From Jaenimonas drosophilae (Eukaryota > Euglenozoa > Kinetoplastea > Trypanosomatida > Trypanosomatidae), in assembly GCA_030849065.1 (NCBI GenBank), contig JASAON010001478.1, positions 844-37,897 of the forward strand: DNA of 37,054 nucleotides. The letters run 5' to 3'. The notes beneath the pieces are model-generated. The model did no database searches and was not told the origin of the DNA. It saw only the letters and a program-made list of their open reading frames with translations. Positions 1-8,896 of this stretch are shown in pieces; position 1 is the first letter of the stretch, and the number at the start of each line of letters is the position of its first letter. The position numbers and the translations under genes are program-made.

Positions 1-58
1 CCCCCCCCCCCCCCCCCCCCGGCCCGCCCCCGGCCCCCCCCGCCCCCCCCGCCCCGCG
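1..58. repeat. C/G-only low-complexity edge
   Basis: The first 20 bases are an unbroken C run, and up to about 58 only C and G occur, mostly short C runs separated by single or double G. No A or T is present. It abuts the window edge and looks unlike any other spacer here. It may be a contig-end artefact: poly-G reads from two-colour sequencing would appear as poly-C in this orientation. A real C-rich tract cannot be excluded. Confidence 0.7.
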
Positions 59-122
59 TGTTTGTGGCCCCTGCGCGCCGAGAACTCCTTTGGGGCGTGG
101 CTTTTTGTTTCTTGGGATGGTT

Positions 123-148
123 TGTGTGTGTGTGTGGGGGGGGGGGGG
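123..148. repeat. TG microsatellite followed by a G run
   Basis: Alternating TG runs from about 123 to 136 and passes directly into 13 consecutive G (136-148). A shorter version of the same TG-then-G pattern occurs at 33933-33955. It lies in the leader region upstream of the first gene and contains no supported coding sequence. Confidence 0.8.
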
Positions 149-279
149 CTGTTTCCGGGCACTGGTTATGGTGATGTATTTCGCCGGTGGGCGGGAAACG
201 CGCAAATCAAACCAACTCAGGAACTCCGTGGGCCAACGCGGCCCTGCGCGGAAACCGATGGCAACTTCCAAACCAACCC

Positions 280-306
280 ACCACTTCTCCCTTTATTTCC
301 TTTCAG
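280..306 (+). promoter_or_regulatory. Trans-splice acceptor for the J-protein gene
   Basis: A pyrimidine-rich tract (about 280-304) ends in an AG at 305-306, only 9 bases before the ATG at 316. The implied 5' leader is very short and AUG-free. Inferred from the kinetoplastid pattern of polypyrimidine tract, AG, ATG. Confidence 0.7.
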
Positions 307-315
307 CCCATTAAA

Positions 316-873
316 ATGCTTAGGAGAGCGCGCTTCTTTTTAGTTGCATCTGGAACTGGTCCGTTTGACCCTTACAAAATTCTTGGAGTGAAGCCGTCGG
401 CGGACAAGGTGGAAATAAAAGCGGCATATCGCAAACTTGCTCTTCGCTTTCACCCAGATAGCATTCCTGATGGAAACAAGGAGCGCTTCGCAGCTGTACA
501 TGAGGCCTATGAAGCTGTAAAGGATGGCCAATGGAGTGGCAACAAGACTCAAGAAGAAAAGCGACCCTCGTCTACGCGAATGTACGTGTACGAAGAGCCA
601 GGTTCCACAGATGAAAATTACGTTTCAAAACGAACACAGGCCGCGTTGAGACTGTTCCTCGTTTGGTGCGTTCTCTTTATTCTCCTTCGAGTATTTCTGC
701 TTCGAGTGTTTCCTATGAGATCAAATTCACTATCTAGGGCGTCTGAGGATTCATCTTTGCAGCACCCGCCAAGTCTTCTTGGTGATACAGACGATGACTC
801 CACCGCGGACAGTGAACTTGCTTGGGCAATCAATGCTCATCAACCTGCAGTTGATCCTCTCAGCCGCCGGTGA
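316..873 (+). CDS. Membrane-anchored J-domain (DnaJ-like) protein
   Basis: A 185-residue protein. Residues 18-72 form a J domain: DPYKILGV opens it, and the HPD triad that stimulates Hsp70 ATPase activity is at 46-48. A hydrophobic helix at about 109-131 ([14 protein letters not shown] and onwards) looks like one membrane span, followed by a Ser/Asp-rich tail. There is no G/F-rich or zinc-finger region, so it is a type III (class C) J-protein. The first residues ([10 protein letters not shown]) are basic and hydrophobic and might act as a mitochondrial targeting or anchor signal; that is inference. The ATG at 316 was preferred over in-frame upstream codons because the predicted splice acceptor AG is at 305-306, which puts any upstream start outside the mRNA. 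It likely recruits an Hsp70 to a membrane, but which membrane is unknown. Confidence 0.85.
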   Translation: MLRRARFFLVASGTGPFDPYKILGVKPSADKVEIKAAYRKLALRFHPDSIPDGNKERFAAVHEAYEAVKDGQWSGNKTQEEKRPSSTRMYVYEEPGSTDENYVSKRTQAALRLFLVWCVLFILLRVFLLRVFPMRSNSLSRASEDSSLQHPPSLLGDTDDDSTADSELAWAINAHQPAVDPLSRR

Positions 874-970
874 CGAAGACTGGACTAGCGCGATGATTTG
901 TATTACCAGCATTGCCGGAGGTCTTGGTGCCTTCTTCAGCTTGGATCTATTTCCTATCAATGCGCAGTAT

Positions 971-1004
971 TGATTCTTTCCGTTTTTTTTTTGCCCAACC
1001 GTAG
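971..1004 (+). promoter_or_regulatory. Trans-splice acceptor for the M16 peptidase gene
   Basis: A T-rich tract with ten consecutive T (982-992 region) leads to the AG at 1003-1004. The leader to the ATG at 1066 is about 60 bases and has no upstream ATG. Confidence 0.7.
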
Positions 1005-1065
1005 AGTAATCACAACTTCAAAGCTCTTCTTGTTTTATTCATCTTTGTTTTCAACGATCAAGAAG

Positions 1066-4000
1066 ATGCTTGGTGTTGAATCCATTGAAGTCCAAGTGCC
1101 ACAATCTCTTCGTCAACAGCATTTCGGATATGTCCTTCCAAATGGTGTCAAGTGTATCATTGTCAAGGATGACAAATCTACGATGCCAGCGGTCGCCATG
1201 ACGATTCATGCTGGCCAGCTTAATGATCCACCGGAACTTCCGGGGCTCGCTCATTTCTGCGAGCATATGCTATTCATGGGAACAGCGAAGTACCCCCGCG
1301 AGGATGAATATGACGCATTCATTACAAGTAACAATGGAATGGATAATGCGTTCACAACCCTTACAACAACAACCTATTATTTCTCCATTGGCACTGATGC
1401 TTTGGAGGGTGCACTGGAACGCTTCGTGGAGTTTTTTGTGTCTCCCAGCTTTAACCACAACGCTATGGAGCGAGAGTTAATGGCAGTACATAGCGAGGAT
1501 GAGAAAAACCACAACAGTGATATCTGGAGGTTGCATGAGCTGATGAGAGAGGACTGCTCTGCGGAACATCCGTACAGCCGATACGGCAATGGAAATCTGA
1601 CAACCTTACGGGACGAGGCTACGAGCGTGGATCTCCGGGCGAAGCTGGTTGAGTTCTACGAGAAGCACTATGTGTCGGACAATGCATGTCTGGTTGTGTT
1701 CAGTTCACGAGATCCTGAAGATATTCTAAAGGTTGTTGTGCCACCACTGTCTCAGATGAAGCGAGGTTCTCCAGCTCTGTTTCGCTTCCTTGAGGACGAT
1801 ACCCCTATTTTCCCAGCATCATTGAAGAACAGTTGGTACAATGTTCATACATTGAAGAGCTCCAGAACACTGAGACTGCAGTGGTACGTTCGATCTGCCC
1901 AAGCTCTTTGGCCATGCACACCAAGCGCCTACTTGTCGCATATTATTGGTCATGAGTGTGACTCATCTGCTTTTGGTATCATGAAGAAGCGAGGCCTTGC
2001 CACTTCTATGATTGCCGGTCCTGCCCAACGGATTGATGATGACATTGAGGAATACATGGTTCAAGTGGATCTATCAACGCAAGGACTCCAACGTGTGAAC
2101 GAAGTCATTACACTTATTTATCAAGCAATTGGCCAGACAACTCAAGATGGTGTGAACAGGCAAGTTTATGATCAAATGGTGGCGGAGACAGTACTTGACT
2201 ATGAATCAATGGACATTTCCTCTGCTATGCGTCACTGCATGGAGATATCCTCATCTGCTCTCGTGCATGGTGTGGAGTACTGTCTACGAACATCACTAAT
2301 CGAGGAAAACATGACTGAGACCCTAAAGTATGCTGCACAAATTACCCCAAGCCGTTCTACCGTTTATTTCCTCTGGGGGAAACTTCCTTGTGAAAGTGCT
2401 TCGGAGATTGACAACGCTGATAAAGAGAGTGAGGGCTCGAACGGCCCTGGATTAGTTGAGGGTCCAGATGGAAGTGACGAGTTTGTGGTGGGTGCCGATG
2501 ACAGCTCCGACTCGAGCGAAGGTAAGTGTGGTGGTGATGGTGATCCACTGAGCCAGCTACCGGATTTTGCGAGGCGAAAGGCTGATTCCTCAACACGGTT
2601 TCACAAGGGAAGGTATTCTCGATGCACCATCCCCAAAGAGGTCATCGATGAGTGGGAAAAGGCTCTCAGTGGCCCCTTTGATGAAGAGTTGGCACTCCCC
2701 AAATTGAATCCGTACATTTCGAAAGACTTCACTATCTTCCCCCCCTGTGATTCTGCGCCTGTTGTCACAACAATTCAATCGGCGCACGGCACAACCTTGG
2801 TGCGGAAGGATGCGCACTGCCACAAGAGCTTCTTGAGCTGCCTGACATTCATTATGTTGTTCCCTGAAACGTACAGCTCCATCACAAATTGGATTTACTC
2901 AAGAGTTATGAGCAGTATCGTTGATGATTTACTCACTGAAGTGTCATATTTCGGTTCACTAGCCTCGCTAGCAAACTTAGTGTCTCTAAATCCTGGAGGT
3001 ATTGAGATTACTGTGACGGGCCCGTATAGCGAGTTGTTTTCTCTATTTGATACAATGCTAATCAAGGCAGTTGACTTTAAGCAACTGCGTGCTGATGCGG
3101 ACAAGTTCTCTGTCTTTCTGGACTTGTACACTCGTCGTGTTGAAGGTTTTGTCAAGGATCAACCCTTTGAATTGGTCCTCGACCGGCTGAACAATATCTC
3201 CGTTGTGGCAATATTCTCATTTGAAGATGTATTGACGGCGATACCTTCAGTATCATATGAGGGATACTTGGAGTTTTTGAGCAATCTTCAAGCATCTGGG
3301 TGCTCCACTGAATGCTTCATCGCTGGAAATGTTCCATCAACCGCATTTGTAGAGGAGCAATGGATAACGATGATTGAGCAGAGGCTCTCAGAGGCCAAGC
3401 TTTCACCTCCGACCAAGGAATTTGCTCGGTGGCGTGATACCAGTCTGCTGCGCACACCAGATGCTGAGCGGCTAAAGAAAGAGGGCAATGATATCCCTAT
3501 TACATCGCTGGACTTGGTGACGCTTCCCCCATTTAACGACCAGAACAAGAACATTGCAGTACTTCTGGCCATCTGTGCAGGCCCAGCAACTGCTGAAAAC
3601 AACGTGCTGTGCAGCTGTGCGGCGAAACTAATGTCAACTGTGTTTTTCAATGCACTACGCACACGTGAAAAGTTGGGATACGTGGTGAATGTTAGCGCCA
3701 GAGCAATAGATCTTTCTACTCACATCCACTTTACTGTACAAAGTGCTCTCGATGGGGTCGATGGAACCTATCTCATTTCACGAGTCATCGCTTTCTTGAC
3801 CGCATTTGAGGAAAATTTTGATTCATTGTGCACCGAGACCACCTTCCAGCAACTAGTGAAGGGCCTCATTGATCAGCGGCTGAAGCTTCCAGATGCAGTG
3901 GACTCCGATGTGCGCCAGCTTCGACGCGAATATCTATCTTACGAGGGTAAAGGGGGAGTAGAGAAGGAAATTGCGTTCTTGAAGGGTCTGACTTTAAATG

Positions 4001-4299
4001 ACGTCAAATGCTTCATGAGAAAATTTGTGTTCAACAACCGTACTGAGGCACAGGCTCTCGTCATCGTCATCAATGGGTCGAATAGCAACTCCGCTTCTTC
4101 TACGGAGCATCATGTCAGTGGCTCAGTGTCAATTGTGCTTCCTTCGCAGCGTGAAGATGAGGATGCTGCCGCCCCCGACGGTGAAGGCCTAGCTCTACCA
4201 ACATACAGTGATGGGAGCGTTTCTGCTGAATTTACTCAGTGGGGTTCAATTGCAGAGTACAAACATGGACTGGAGGCTGTGCGGAGCACCACAATTTAA
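1066..4299 (+). CDS. Insulin-degrading-enzyme-like metallopeptidase, family M16
   Basis: A 1077-residue protein related to insulysin/pitrilysin, zinc peptidases that cleave small folded peptides inside a closed chamber. The inverted zinc motif HFCEH is at residues 63-67, and the third ligand is E144 within AVHSEDEKN, exactly 77 residues after H67, the spacing I recall for human IDE. The C-terminal half keeps LRTREKLGYVV, which carries the Arg and Tyr used in substrate binding, so the enzyme is probably active. Human IDE is about 1019 residues. The extra length includes an acidic Ser/Gly/Asp-rich insert at about 444-495 and a polar tail. The ATG at 1066 follows the predicted acceptor AG at 1003-1004; earlier in-frame codons would lie outside the mRNA. 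No clear targeting signal is visible. Third-position GC is low (15 of the first 40 codons end in G or C) compared with genes further downstream. Confidence 0.93.
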   Translation: MLGVESIEVQVPQSLRQQHFGYVLPNGVKCIIVKDDKSTMPAVAMTIHAGQLNDPPELPGLAHFCEHMLFMGTAKYPREDEYDAFITSNNGMDNAFTTLTTTTYYFSIGTDALEGALERFVEFFVSPSFNHNAMERELMAVHSEDEKNHNSDIWRLHELMREDCSAEHPYSRYGNGNLTTLRDEATSVDLRAKLVEFYEKHYVSDNACLVVFSSRDPEDILKVVVPPLSQMKRGSPALFRFLEDDTPIFPASLKNSWYNVHTLKSSRTLRLQWYVRSAQALWPCTPSAYLSHIIGHECDSSAFGIMKKRGLATSMIAGPAQRIDDDIEEYMVQVDLSTQGLQRVNEVITLIYQAIGQTTQDGVNRQVYDQMVAETVLDYESMDISSAMRHCMEISSSALVHGVEYCLRTSLIEENMTETLKYAAQITPSRSTVYFLWGKLPCESASEIDNADKESEGSNGPGLVEGPDGSDEFVVGADDSSDSSEGKCGGDGDPLSQLPDFARRKADSSTRFHKGRYSRCTIPKEVIDEWEKALSGPFDEELALPKLNPYISKDFTIFPPCDSAPVVTTIQSAHGTTLVRKDAHCHKSFLSCLTFIMLFPETYSSITNWIYSRVMSSIVDDLLTEVSYFGSLASLANLVSLNPGGIEITVTGPYSELFSLFDTMLIKAVDFKQLRADADKFSVFLDLYTRRVEGFVKDQPFELVLDRLNNISVVAIFSFEDVLTAIPSVSYEGYLEFLSNLQASGCSTECFIAGNVPSTAFVEEQWITMIEQRLSEAKLSPPTKEFARWRDTSLLRTPDAERLKKEGNDIPITSLDLVTLPPFNDQNKNIAVLLAICAGPATAENNVLCSCAAKLMSTVFFNALRTREKLGYVVNVSARAIDLSTHIHFTVQSALDGVDGTYLISRVIAFLTAFEENFDSLCTETTFQQLVKGLIDQRLKLPDAVDSDVRQLRREYLSYEGKGGVEKEIAFLKGLTLNDVKCFMRKFVFNNRTEAQALVIVINGSNSNSASSTEHHVSGSVSIVLPSQREDEDAAAPDGEGLALPTYSDGSVSAEFTQWGSIAEYKHGLEAVRSTTI

Positions 4300-4422
4300 T
4301 GTGCTTAGTTGCTTGTTTATTGCAATTCATAGTTGCTGTACACACGTGATGCGTCATTTAGTATATGATCTGATCTTCTGGGGGTTTTCATGTGGTGGTG
4401 TGCTCTGTCGTGTATCCTTCCT

Positions 4423-4464
4423 TATCCAATTCAACCATCAACATTTCCACTGCTCTCCACAAAG
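4423..4464 (+). promoter_or_regulatory. Trans-splice acceptor for the BTB-SPRY gene
   Basis: A pyrimidine-rich stretch runs to the AG at 4463-4464, with a second AG at 4468-4469. The leader to the ATG at 4488 is 19-23 bases, without an upstream ATG. Confidence 0.55.
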
Positions 4465-4487
4465 TTTAGCCAAGTGCAGCAGCACTT

Positions 4488-5477
4488 ATGGGATCTGGGT
4501 GCACAGATTCTGATGGAGAGGAGGCGGCAATGACAACGTCGCCGTTATTTCATGCCTCGAGCGGTGCGTCATCTGATCACCTTGGGCTGCGCACCGCTGT
4601 GCAGAAATTTGTTCGATCATTTCAAGAAACATCCAGGGGCCTCAGCGTTCTTCCGCCATACATTCCAGATGTGGTTCTCTTCAGAGTTGGGGGTGAGGAC
4701 TTCGCGCTGGGGAAATCGTTTCTCCTTGAGGATCCTCAGTCGGTCCTTTTTCTGCTTGCATGTGATCATTACAAACCTGAAGACTCCCCGACCCATGACA
4801 AATACAGCAGGGGTGCTCGCAGCGGACAGCGAGACAGCTCCTTTGTTTCCGTCTCAGAACCTATTGTGATGGATGACAAGGATCCCATGCTGTTTCGAAT
4901 GCTGATCAACTTTCTTCGCGGATACCCTCATGCTATCCCCGATGAATGGCGTGACGCCTGTAGAACGGAGGCTGAGTTCTATGGATTGCAAAAATCTTGG
5001 CATCAAAAATATCCCCCCTCTCCAGACTACCAATTCAGCTCTCCTTTACGGGGAACGCGATTTCTGTCAGAGATGGTTTGCGCCACTGCTGGTCCAGGAA
5101 TGACAACTGGAGAGTACACCATTGATTTTGCTATTCCTCACTGCGATCGTGTGGCTGTTGGTGTGATGTTCGGCACCGAGGCACTACAGGAGTGCGACAT
5201 TTGCCCGACGGGGTTTCTTGGTGCGTTATACTGGAGTGATGGAAAAGTGACAGTAAACGTTGGAAGCAGCGGGGCGGCGACCAGGACAGACACCGGTGTG
5301 CCGTACCCGACCTCAGCTGTGATCCGGGTTATACTGGATGCTGATGAGCGTTTAGTTCGATGGATGCTGAACGGAGATTATTGCGTGAGCGTGCAGCGGC
5401 TTCCGGAAAATGCGGCTCCCTTTACATTTGCGGCGGTAGCATCGCGCATCTCTCAGGTGAATATTCTCCCATCCTAG
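4488..5477 (+). CDS. BTB/T1 (KCTD-like) protein with SPRY-like domain
   Basis: A 329-residue protein. Residues 61-170 resemble a T1-type BTB/POZ fold: DVVLFRVGGEDFALGKSFL opens it, and LFRMLINFLRGY followed by an EAEFYGLQ helix closes it. A polar insert lies at about 95-122. Residues from about 195 to 325 resemble a SPRY/B30.2-like beta sandwich, with GEYTIDFAI, a VAVGVM strand, GFLGALYWSDGKV and VRWMLNGDYCVSV. In other eukaryotes BTB domains oligomerise and often link substrates to Cullin-3 ubiquitin ligases, and SPRY domains bind partner proteins. A substrate-adaptor role is therefore plausible but inferred. The start is the ATG 24 bases after the predicted acceptor. An alternative in-frame Met at residue 15 cannot be ruled out. 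Confidence 0.75.
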   Translation: MGSGCTDSDGEEAAMTTSPLFHASSGASSDHLGLRTAVQKFVRSFQETSRGLSVLPPYIPDVVLFRVGGEDFALGKSFLLEDPQSVLFLLACDHYKPEDSPTHDKYSRGARSGQRDSSFVSVSEPIVMDDKDPMLFRMLINFLRGYPHAIPDEWRDACRTEAEFYGLQKSWHQKYPPSPDYQFSSPLRGTRFLSEMVCATAGPGMTTGEYTIDFAIPHCDRVAVGVMFGTEALQECDICPTGFLGALYWSDGKVTVNVGSSGAATRTDTGVPYPTSAVIRVILDADERLVRWMLNGDYCVSVQRLPENAAPFTFAAVASRISQVNILPS

Positions 5478-5613
5478 ATACGCAGACCTTCACGAATCCA
5501 CCCCAGAGGTACGGTAGATGGGCAATCTCTCCACTCTCGTGCGTCCGTTCAACTATGGTCGCAGCCTTCTCAACGTGACACTGATTCACTCACTACCCTA
5601 TAGTTGTGAGAGA

Positions 5614-5669
5614 GGGACTGCTCCTTCCTGTTGTGCGTATTCTGTTTTGCCCTCATCATCACTTGGTAG
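5614..5669 (+). promoter_or_regulatory. Trans-splice acceptor for the HIT-like gene
   Basis: A long pyrimidine-rich stretch ends in AG at 5668-5669, with another AG at 5677-5678. The leader to the ATG at 5700 is about 22-31 bases and AUG-free. Confidence 0.6.
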
Positions 5670-5699
5670 GCTTTGTAGTTGCCCAAGGAGGTCTCTCTG

Positions 5700-6881
5700 A
5701 TGCGCGGAGCGGATCTTCATTCATTTCTTGGCGCTGTGAGACCCGGTGTTTACTGCGCAGCCAAGCGCAGCTGCAACACTTTAACAAGCACACCGCGGTT
5801 TTTGGGAACTGTGGAGGAATTTGCTGCCAAATGTGCCCCAAAGTCGCCTGAACTAGCAGATCTGTGCCGGCGCAGCTTGTTCAACCAGGTGGTGGTCTGC
5901 CCGAAGTGCCGAAAGCCCAACGCTTACTGCTTGAGGCAGTGCAATAAGTGTCAGGCAAGTCTGGAGGCCGTACCAACTTGCACCACGCCTAATCTATTCA
6001 CCGGATTCCTTCTTGGCATTCAATCGGGCCCCAGCTTTCCGTTGGTTCTATCAATGCGCCGCCAAACTACAGATGTGCTGGTATTCGATGACCCACTGGC
6101 ACTATCCCCTTTGCATTTTTGCGCTGTTCCAACGAAAGCGCTGATTCCAGATTGGAGATATCTTCTTCTTTGCCCTGAAGAGGGCATGCGCATCACTGAG
6201 TTACTGTTGTCTTCATGTGAAACCGTCGCACAGGCTGACTTTCTGTCCAATGAAGAGTGGCGGCAGTCACTTCTGGCTGACCAACAATTCGAAGTCAATC
6301 GAACAACAATGCTCATGGGCTACAACTACCCCCCTTCCCAAAATCAGCTCCACCTACAGTACATGCTTCCTTTGCTGTTGCCACACCAGTATATGGCTTT
6401 CCTACGCGGTTTGCACTTCACGCCGCAACGTTTCTTCCCTGCTGACTACGTTGAGGCCTGTCTCGTTGCTCTTCACCGAGCAGGTGATCATCTCACGCAA
6501 GCCGATCTTCAGCTTTCCATTGAAGACTTCATTGATCTTTTATCGAAGCGTACCGGTGTGGACTACGCGCAATCACATGCCCAACTGATGGAGCGCGCGG
6601 AGAAATGGCAAGGCCGAATTGCTCGTTGGGACCCCGCCAACTTTGAAGGTCGCTATCACTCTGAGCTAACAGAAAGCGGAGAGTCGTGTCTCCGCTTTGA
6701 GCCTGCCGGTCCGTCGACGAATGCGAGCGCGCCAAAAGAGGATGAGAGTGTGATCTTTGAGCGGGAAAAGCGAGCGTTACACAACTATGGCCGAGCTCAG
6801 GACACAAATCAGCAGAGCATGGGGTACTATTCCTTCAGTAGGGAGCTGGAAGACTTGGACAGCTTCTTCCTCAATGTGTGA
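5700..6881 (+). CDS. Zinc-ribbon and HIT-like domain protein
   Basis: A 393-residue protein. A four-cysteine zinc ribbon is visible: CPKC at 67-70 and CNKC at 81-84. Residues 128-225 resemble a histidine-triad (HIT) fold. VFDDPLALSPLHF followed by a VPTKAL strand matches the usual start of HIT domains, and the catalytic-loop equivalent reads NQLHLQY at 215-221. The triad is therefore Q-x-H-x-Q: the central His (H218) is kept, the first is Gln, and the last is Gln as in the galactose-1-phosphate uridylyltransferase and Ap4A phosphorylase branch. This suggests a nucleotidyl transferase/phosphorylase-type or a non-catalytic nucleotide binder rather than a classical HIT hydrolase. The C-terminal third (about 230-393) is helical and charged and has no domain I recognise. 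The start is the first ATG after the predicted splice site. The HIT assignment is by motif only. Confidence 0.7.
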   Translation: MRGADLHSFLGAVRPGVYCAAKRSCNTLTSTPRFLGTVEEFAAKCAPKSPELADLCRRSLFNQVVVCPKCRKPNAYCLRQCNKCQASLEAVPTCTTPNLFTGFLLGIQSGPSFPLVLSMRRQTTDVLVFDDPLALSPLHFCAVPTKALIPDWRYLLLCPEEGMRITELLLSSCETVAQADFLSNEEWRQSLLADQQFEVNRTTMLMGYNYPPSQNQLHLQYMLPLLLPHQYMAFLRGLHFTPQRFFPADYVEACLVALHRAGDHLTQADLQLSIEDFIDLLSKRTGVDYAQSHAQLMERAEKWQGRIARWDPANFEGRYHSELTESGESCLRFEPAGPSTNASAPKEDESVIFEREKRALHNYGRAQDTNQQSMGYYSFSRELEDLDSFFLNV

Positions 6882-6990
6882 TGGTGACCACTGGTCAGGC
6901 AGTTCACTGATGGGATGAGAGATTGGATCCCTAATCTAGCGTGTTTAGAACCCTCATGCGTTGGGGTTGGCTTCTGTCAAGTGACTCATG

Positions 6991-7028
6991 ACTCTTTCCC
7001 CCCCGTGTTGTGTGTACCCCACTTTTAG
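6991..7028 (+). promoter_or_regulatory. Trans-splice acceptor for the 298-residue hypothetical gene
   Basis: A C/T-rich tract including seven consecutive C precedes the AG at 7027-7028. The leader is about 108 bases with no upstream ATG before 7137. Confidence 0.6.
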
Positions 7029-7136
7029 TGCAGTAGAAGGCGGAATCCTGATATCGTGGATTCACGCAAGCACACCCTTCATTTCCCGCACAACTAGAGC
7101 CTCGGGAGTTAGATATCAACAGAGCAATCCAACGCT

Positions 7137-8033
7137 ATGGATTATGACTGCTCGGATCTGGAGTCTATATCTTCCACCTCTTGGAGTAGAGACTCGATCA
7201 GCGGAATCCCCAACAATACCGACGATGAATCCGTGCTCAAGCCCTTTCCAGTCACTCTCGCTGCTGCTTTGGAAGACCCCCAGCCTCTTCCTAACGTTCG
7301 ATCCCGTAGCCGTGCATACCCTGGTACCACTTCTCGAGATCCAGAAGGTGAGGCGAATGGCCAATTCCGCACCTCACCGGTTCGGATACCCCATCCCTAC
7401 CACTCGGACACCTCGGAAACCCCTCAAGCGTCGAGCCGAAGAAGCAACTTCAGTGCGACCGTCTCCAGCGCGAGTAGCTCCAGTAGCTCATCCATGGTTG
7501 AGCCGCGCATCGTTAACGACACGCAAGCTCGGGCTGCCCAGCAACAGACTACGACAATGGCCAAGGCAGTGCTCCAGAACTACTTCAAGCTGAAGATGAT
7601 TGTTGGGCAGCGTCTCCTTCGTCGTTACTACGACGTGTGGATTGGCGATCGACAGGTGGGAGCGCAGCCGACAGCTGGAAATGCCCAAGCCACGCAATAC
7701 CCAAGTCAAGGACCCGCGGGGTTAGACGGGGATAGCTTTCCATTGGATCAGTGGAGCCCAACCACTGCTTCCTCTATCGACGGATTTGAAGAGGCAGAGC
7801 GTACCGATGCCGGACAAACGAGTCCCTCTCCTCCAGAGCAGCAACGATTCTCATACCCAGGCCCCATGCACTTGGAAGGAGGTATCGCCGCCACCTCTCG
7901 CCCATCCCATCTGAAGGATTATGGCCAACACTCAGAACTACCCCCGCCGCGGAAGTCCCGCAGCGAGACTCGCGTGCCTGAGCTGAATTTGCCACCTGTG
8001 GTGCCCAATCCCGTGAGAGTGGTGAAGGTGTGA
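7137..8033 (+). CDS. Hypothetical disordered Ser/Pro-rich protein
   Basis: A 298-residue protein of no recognised family. Most of it is low-complexity and rich in Ser, Pro, Gln and charged residues, including a run of seven Ser at about 113-119. The only segment likely to fold is a Gln/basic helix at about 128-169 containing YFKLKMIVGQRLLRRYYDVW, which is amphipathic and may mediate binding to a protein or lipid surface. No signal peptide, membrane span or catalytic motif is visible. It is accepted as a gene because it is the only long reading frame between two predicted trans-splice sites, it begins at the first ATG of its leader, and it follows the same order and strand as its neighbours. 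Confidence 0.7.
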   Translation: MDYDCSDLESISSTSWSRDSISGIPNNTDDESVLKPFPVTLAAALEDPQPLPNVRSRSRAYPGTTSRDPEGEANGQFRTSPVRIPHPYHSDTSETPQASSRRSNFSATVSSASSSSSSSMVEPRIVNDTQARAAQQQTTTMAKAVLQNYFKLKMIVGQRLLRRYYDVWIGDRQVGAQPTAGNAQATQYPSQGPAGLDGDSFPLDQWSPTTASSIDGFEEAERTDAGQTSPSPPEQQRFSYPGPMHLEGGIAATSRPSHLKDYGQHSELPPPRKSRSETRVPELNLPPVVPNPVRVVKV

Positions 8034-8391
8034 CGAGCTTAGATTATCTTCCCTCCTATTTAGGCGCTCTCTTCTCCCCCTGTATCTACCACGCATTACG
8101 TGTGCGTTTGGATGCGTTCGTCCAATGTTTGCTTTGTGGGCGTGCGTGAGCACTGCTGTGGTTGTGCATGGCTCAGCTACTTGATTACTGCTGGAGTTGT
8201 TGTCATAGTTATGAAAGATGTTGCTAGACTCAGTGAAATGGGCACTCGTCCATGAGAGTGTCGAACCACCATTCCCTCTCATCTTTCACTCTTTGCTTCA
8301 CGTACTGACTTTGTAGAGCCATATTTGTTAGTCTTCGATTTGTGTGACTCAGCCAACAATACCGCTCTTATCGGAAGGTAAAGCAGCATTC

Positions 8392-8411
8392 TTGGATCAT
8401 CTTTGATCCAA
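8392..8411 (+). other. Short hairpin in the spacer before ACC
   Basis: TTGGATCA (8392-8399) and TGATCCAA (8404-8411) are perfect reverse complements around a TCTT loop. Stem 8 bp. Function unknown; it would lie in the 3' UTR of the upstream gene. Confidence 0.55.
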
Positions 8412-8668
8412 ATCTATCACTCTCTCTTACAGTTCCAAGCGACCCGCTTCTTGGATTTGATTGGATCCCATACCAGACAGCAACCAGGTACCCCAACGGT
8501 GTCATCGAAGTCACACTTCAATACCATTGTGCGCTGGAATATTTGTCAACGTAGTTGTGCGTTTGAACGGAATCCTCGTTTGCTTTTCCTTCATTTCTTT
8601 TGGCTTCTCCCTGCTATATATCACAGCGTGCCGCTCATTGGCGTACGCTGTGGTATAATATTTGTTTC

Positions 8669-8722
8669 ATTCTTTTTTTTGTGTGTGTGTTGTTGACAAT
8701 CTTAAATTCGTTTTTTTGGCAG
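8669..8722 (+). promoter_or_regulatory. Trans-splice acceptor for ACC
   Basis: Two T runs flank a TG repeat, followed by GGCAG with the AG at 8721-8722. The 174-base leader to 8897 contains no ATG, which fixes the start. Confidence 0.7.
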
Positions 8723-8896
8723 AACCTCGTTCTGCAGTCAGCGACGTCGTAAAGAGTCTCCATTCGTGGCGTAGCACAACTTCACCCAGGGACTGTGTAG
8801 CCTCGAGAACGTGGCTCATTTTGCTTCACCACTCACCCCAAGCCACCATCATCACCTCATTCTGAGGAAACTATTACTATTTTTGCCACATTTTCC

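Larger units (their letters stand above)
8034..8896 (+). other. 863-base spacer upstream of ACC
   Basis: It holds the 3' UTR of the preceding gene and the ACC leader. No convincing reading frame is present. A perfect 8-bp inverted repeat with a 4-base loop lies at 8392-8411. A polypyrimidine tract with an eight-T run and a TG repeat lies at about 8669-8690, then a seven-T run before the acceptor AG at 8721-8722. Confidence 0.7.

Noticed and set aside
898..1065. An in-frame upstream extension of the M16 peptidase by 56 codons
   Set aside because: It begins at a non-ATG codon and crosses the polypyrimidine tract and predicted splice acceptor at 1003-1004, so it would not be in the mature mRNA.
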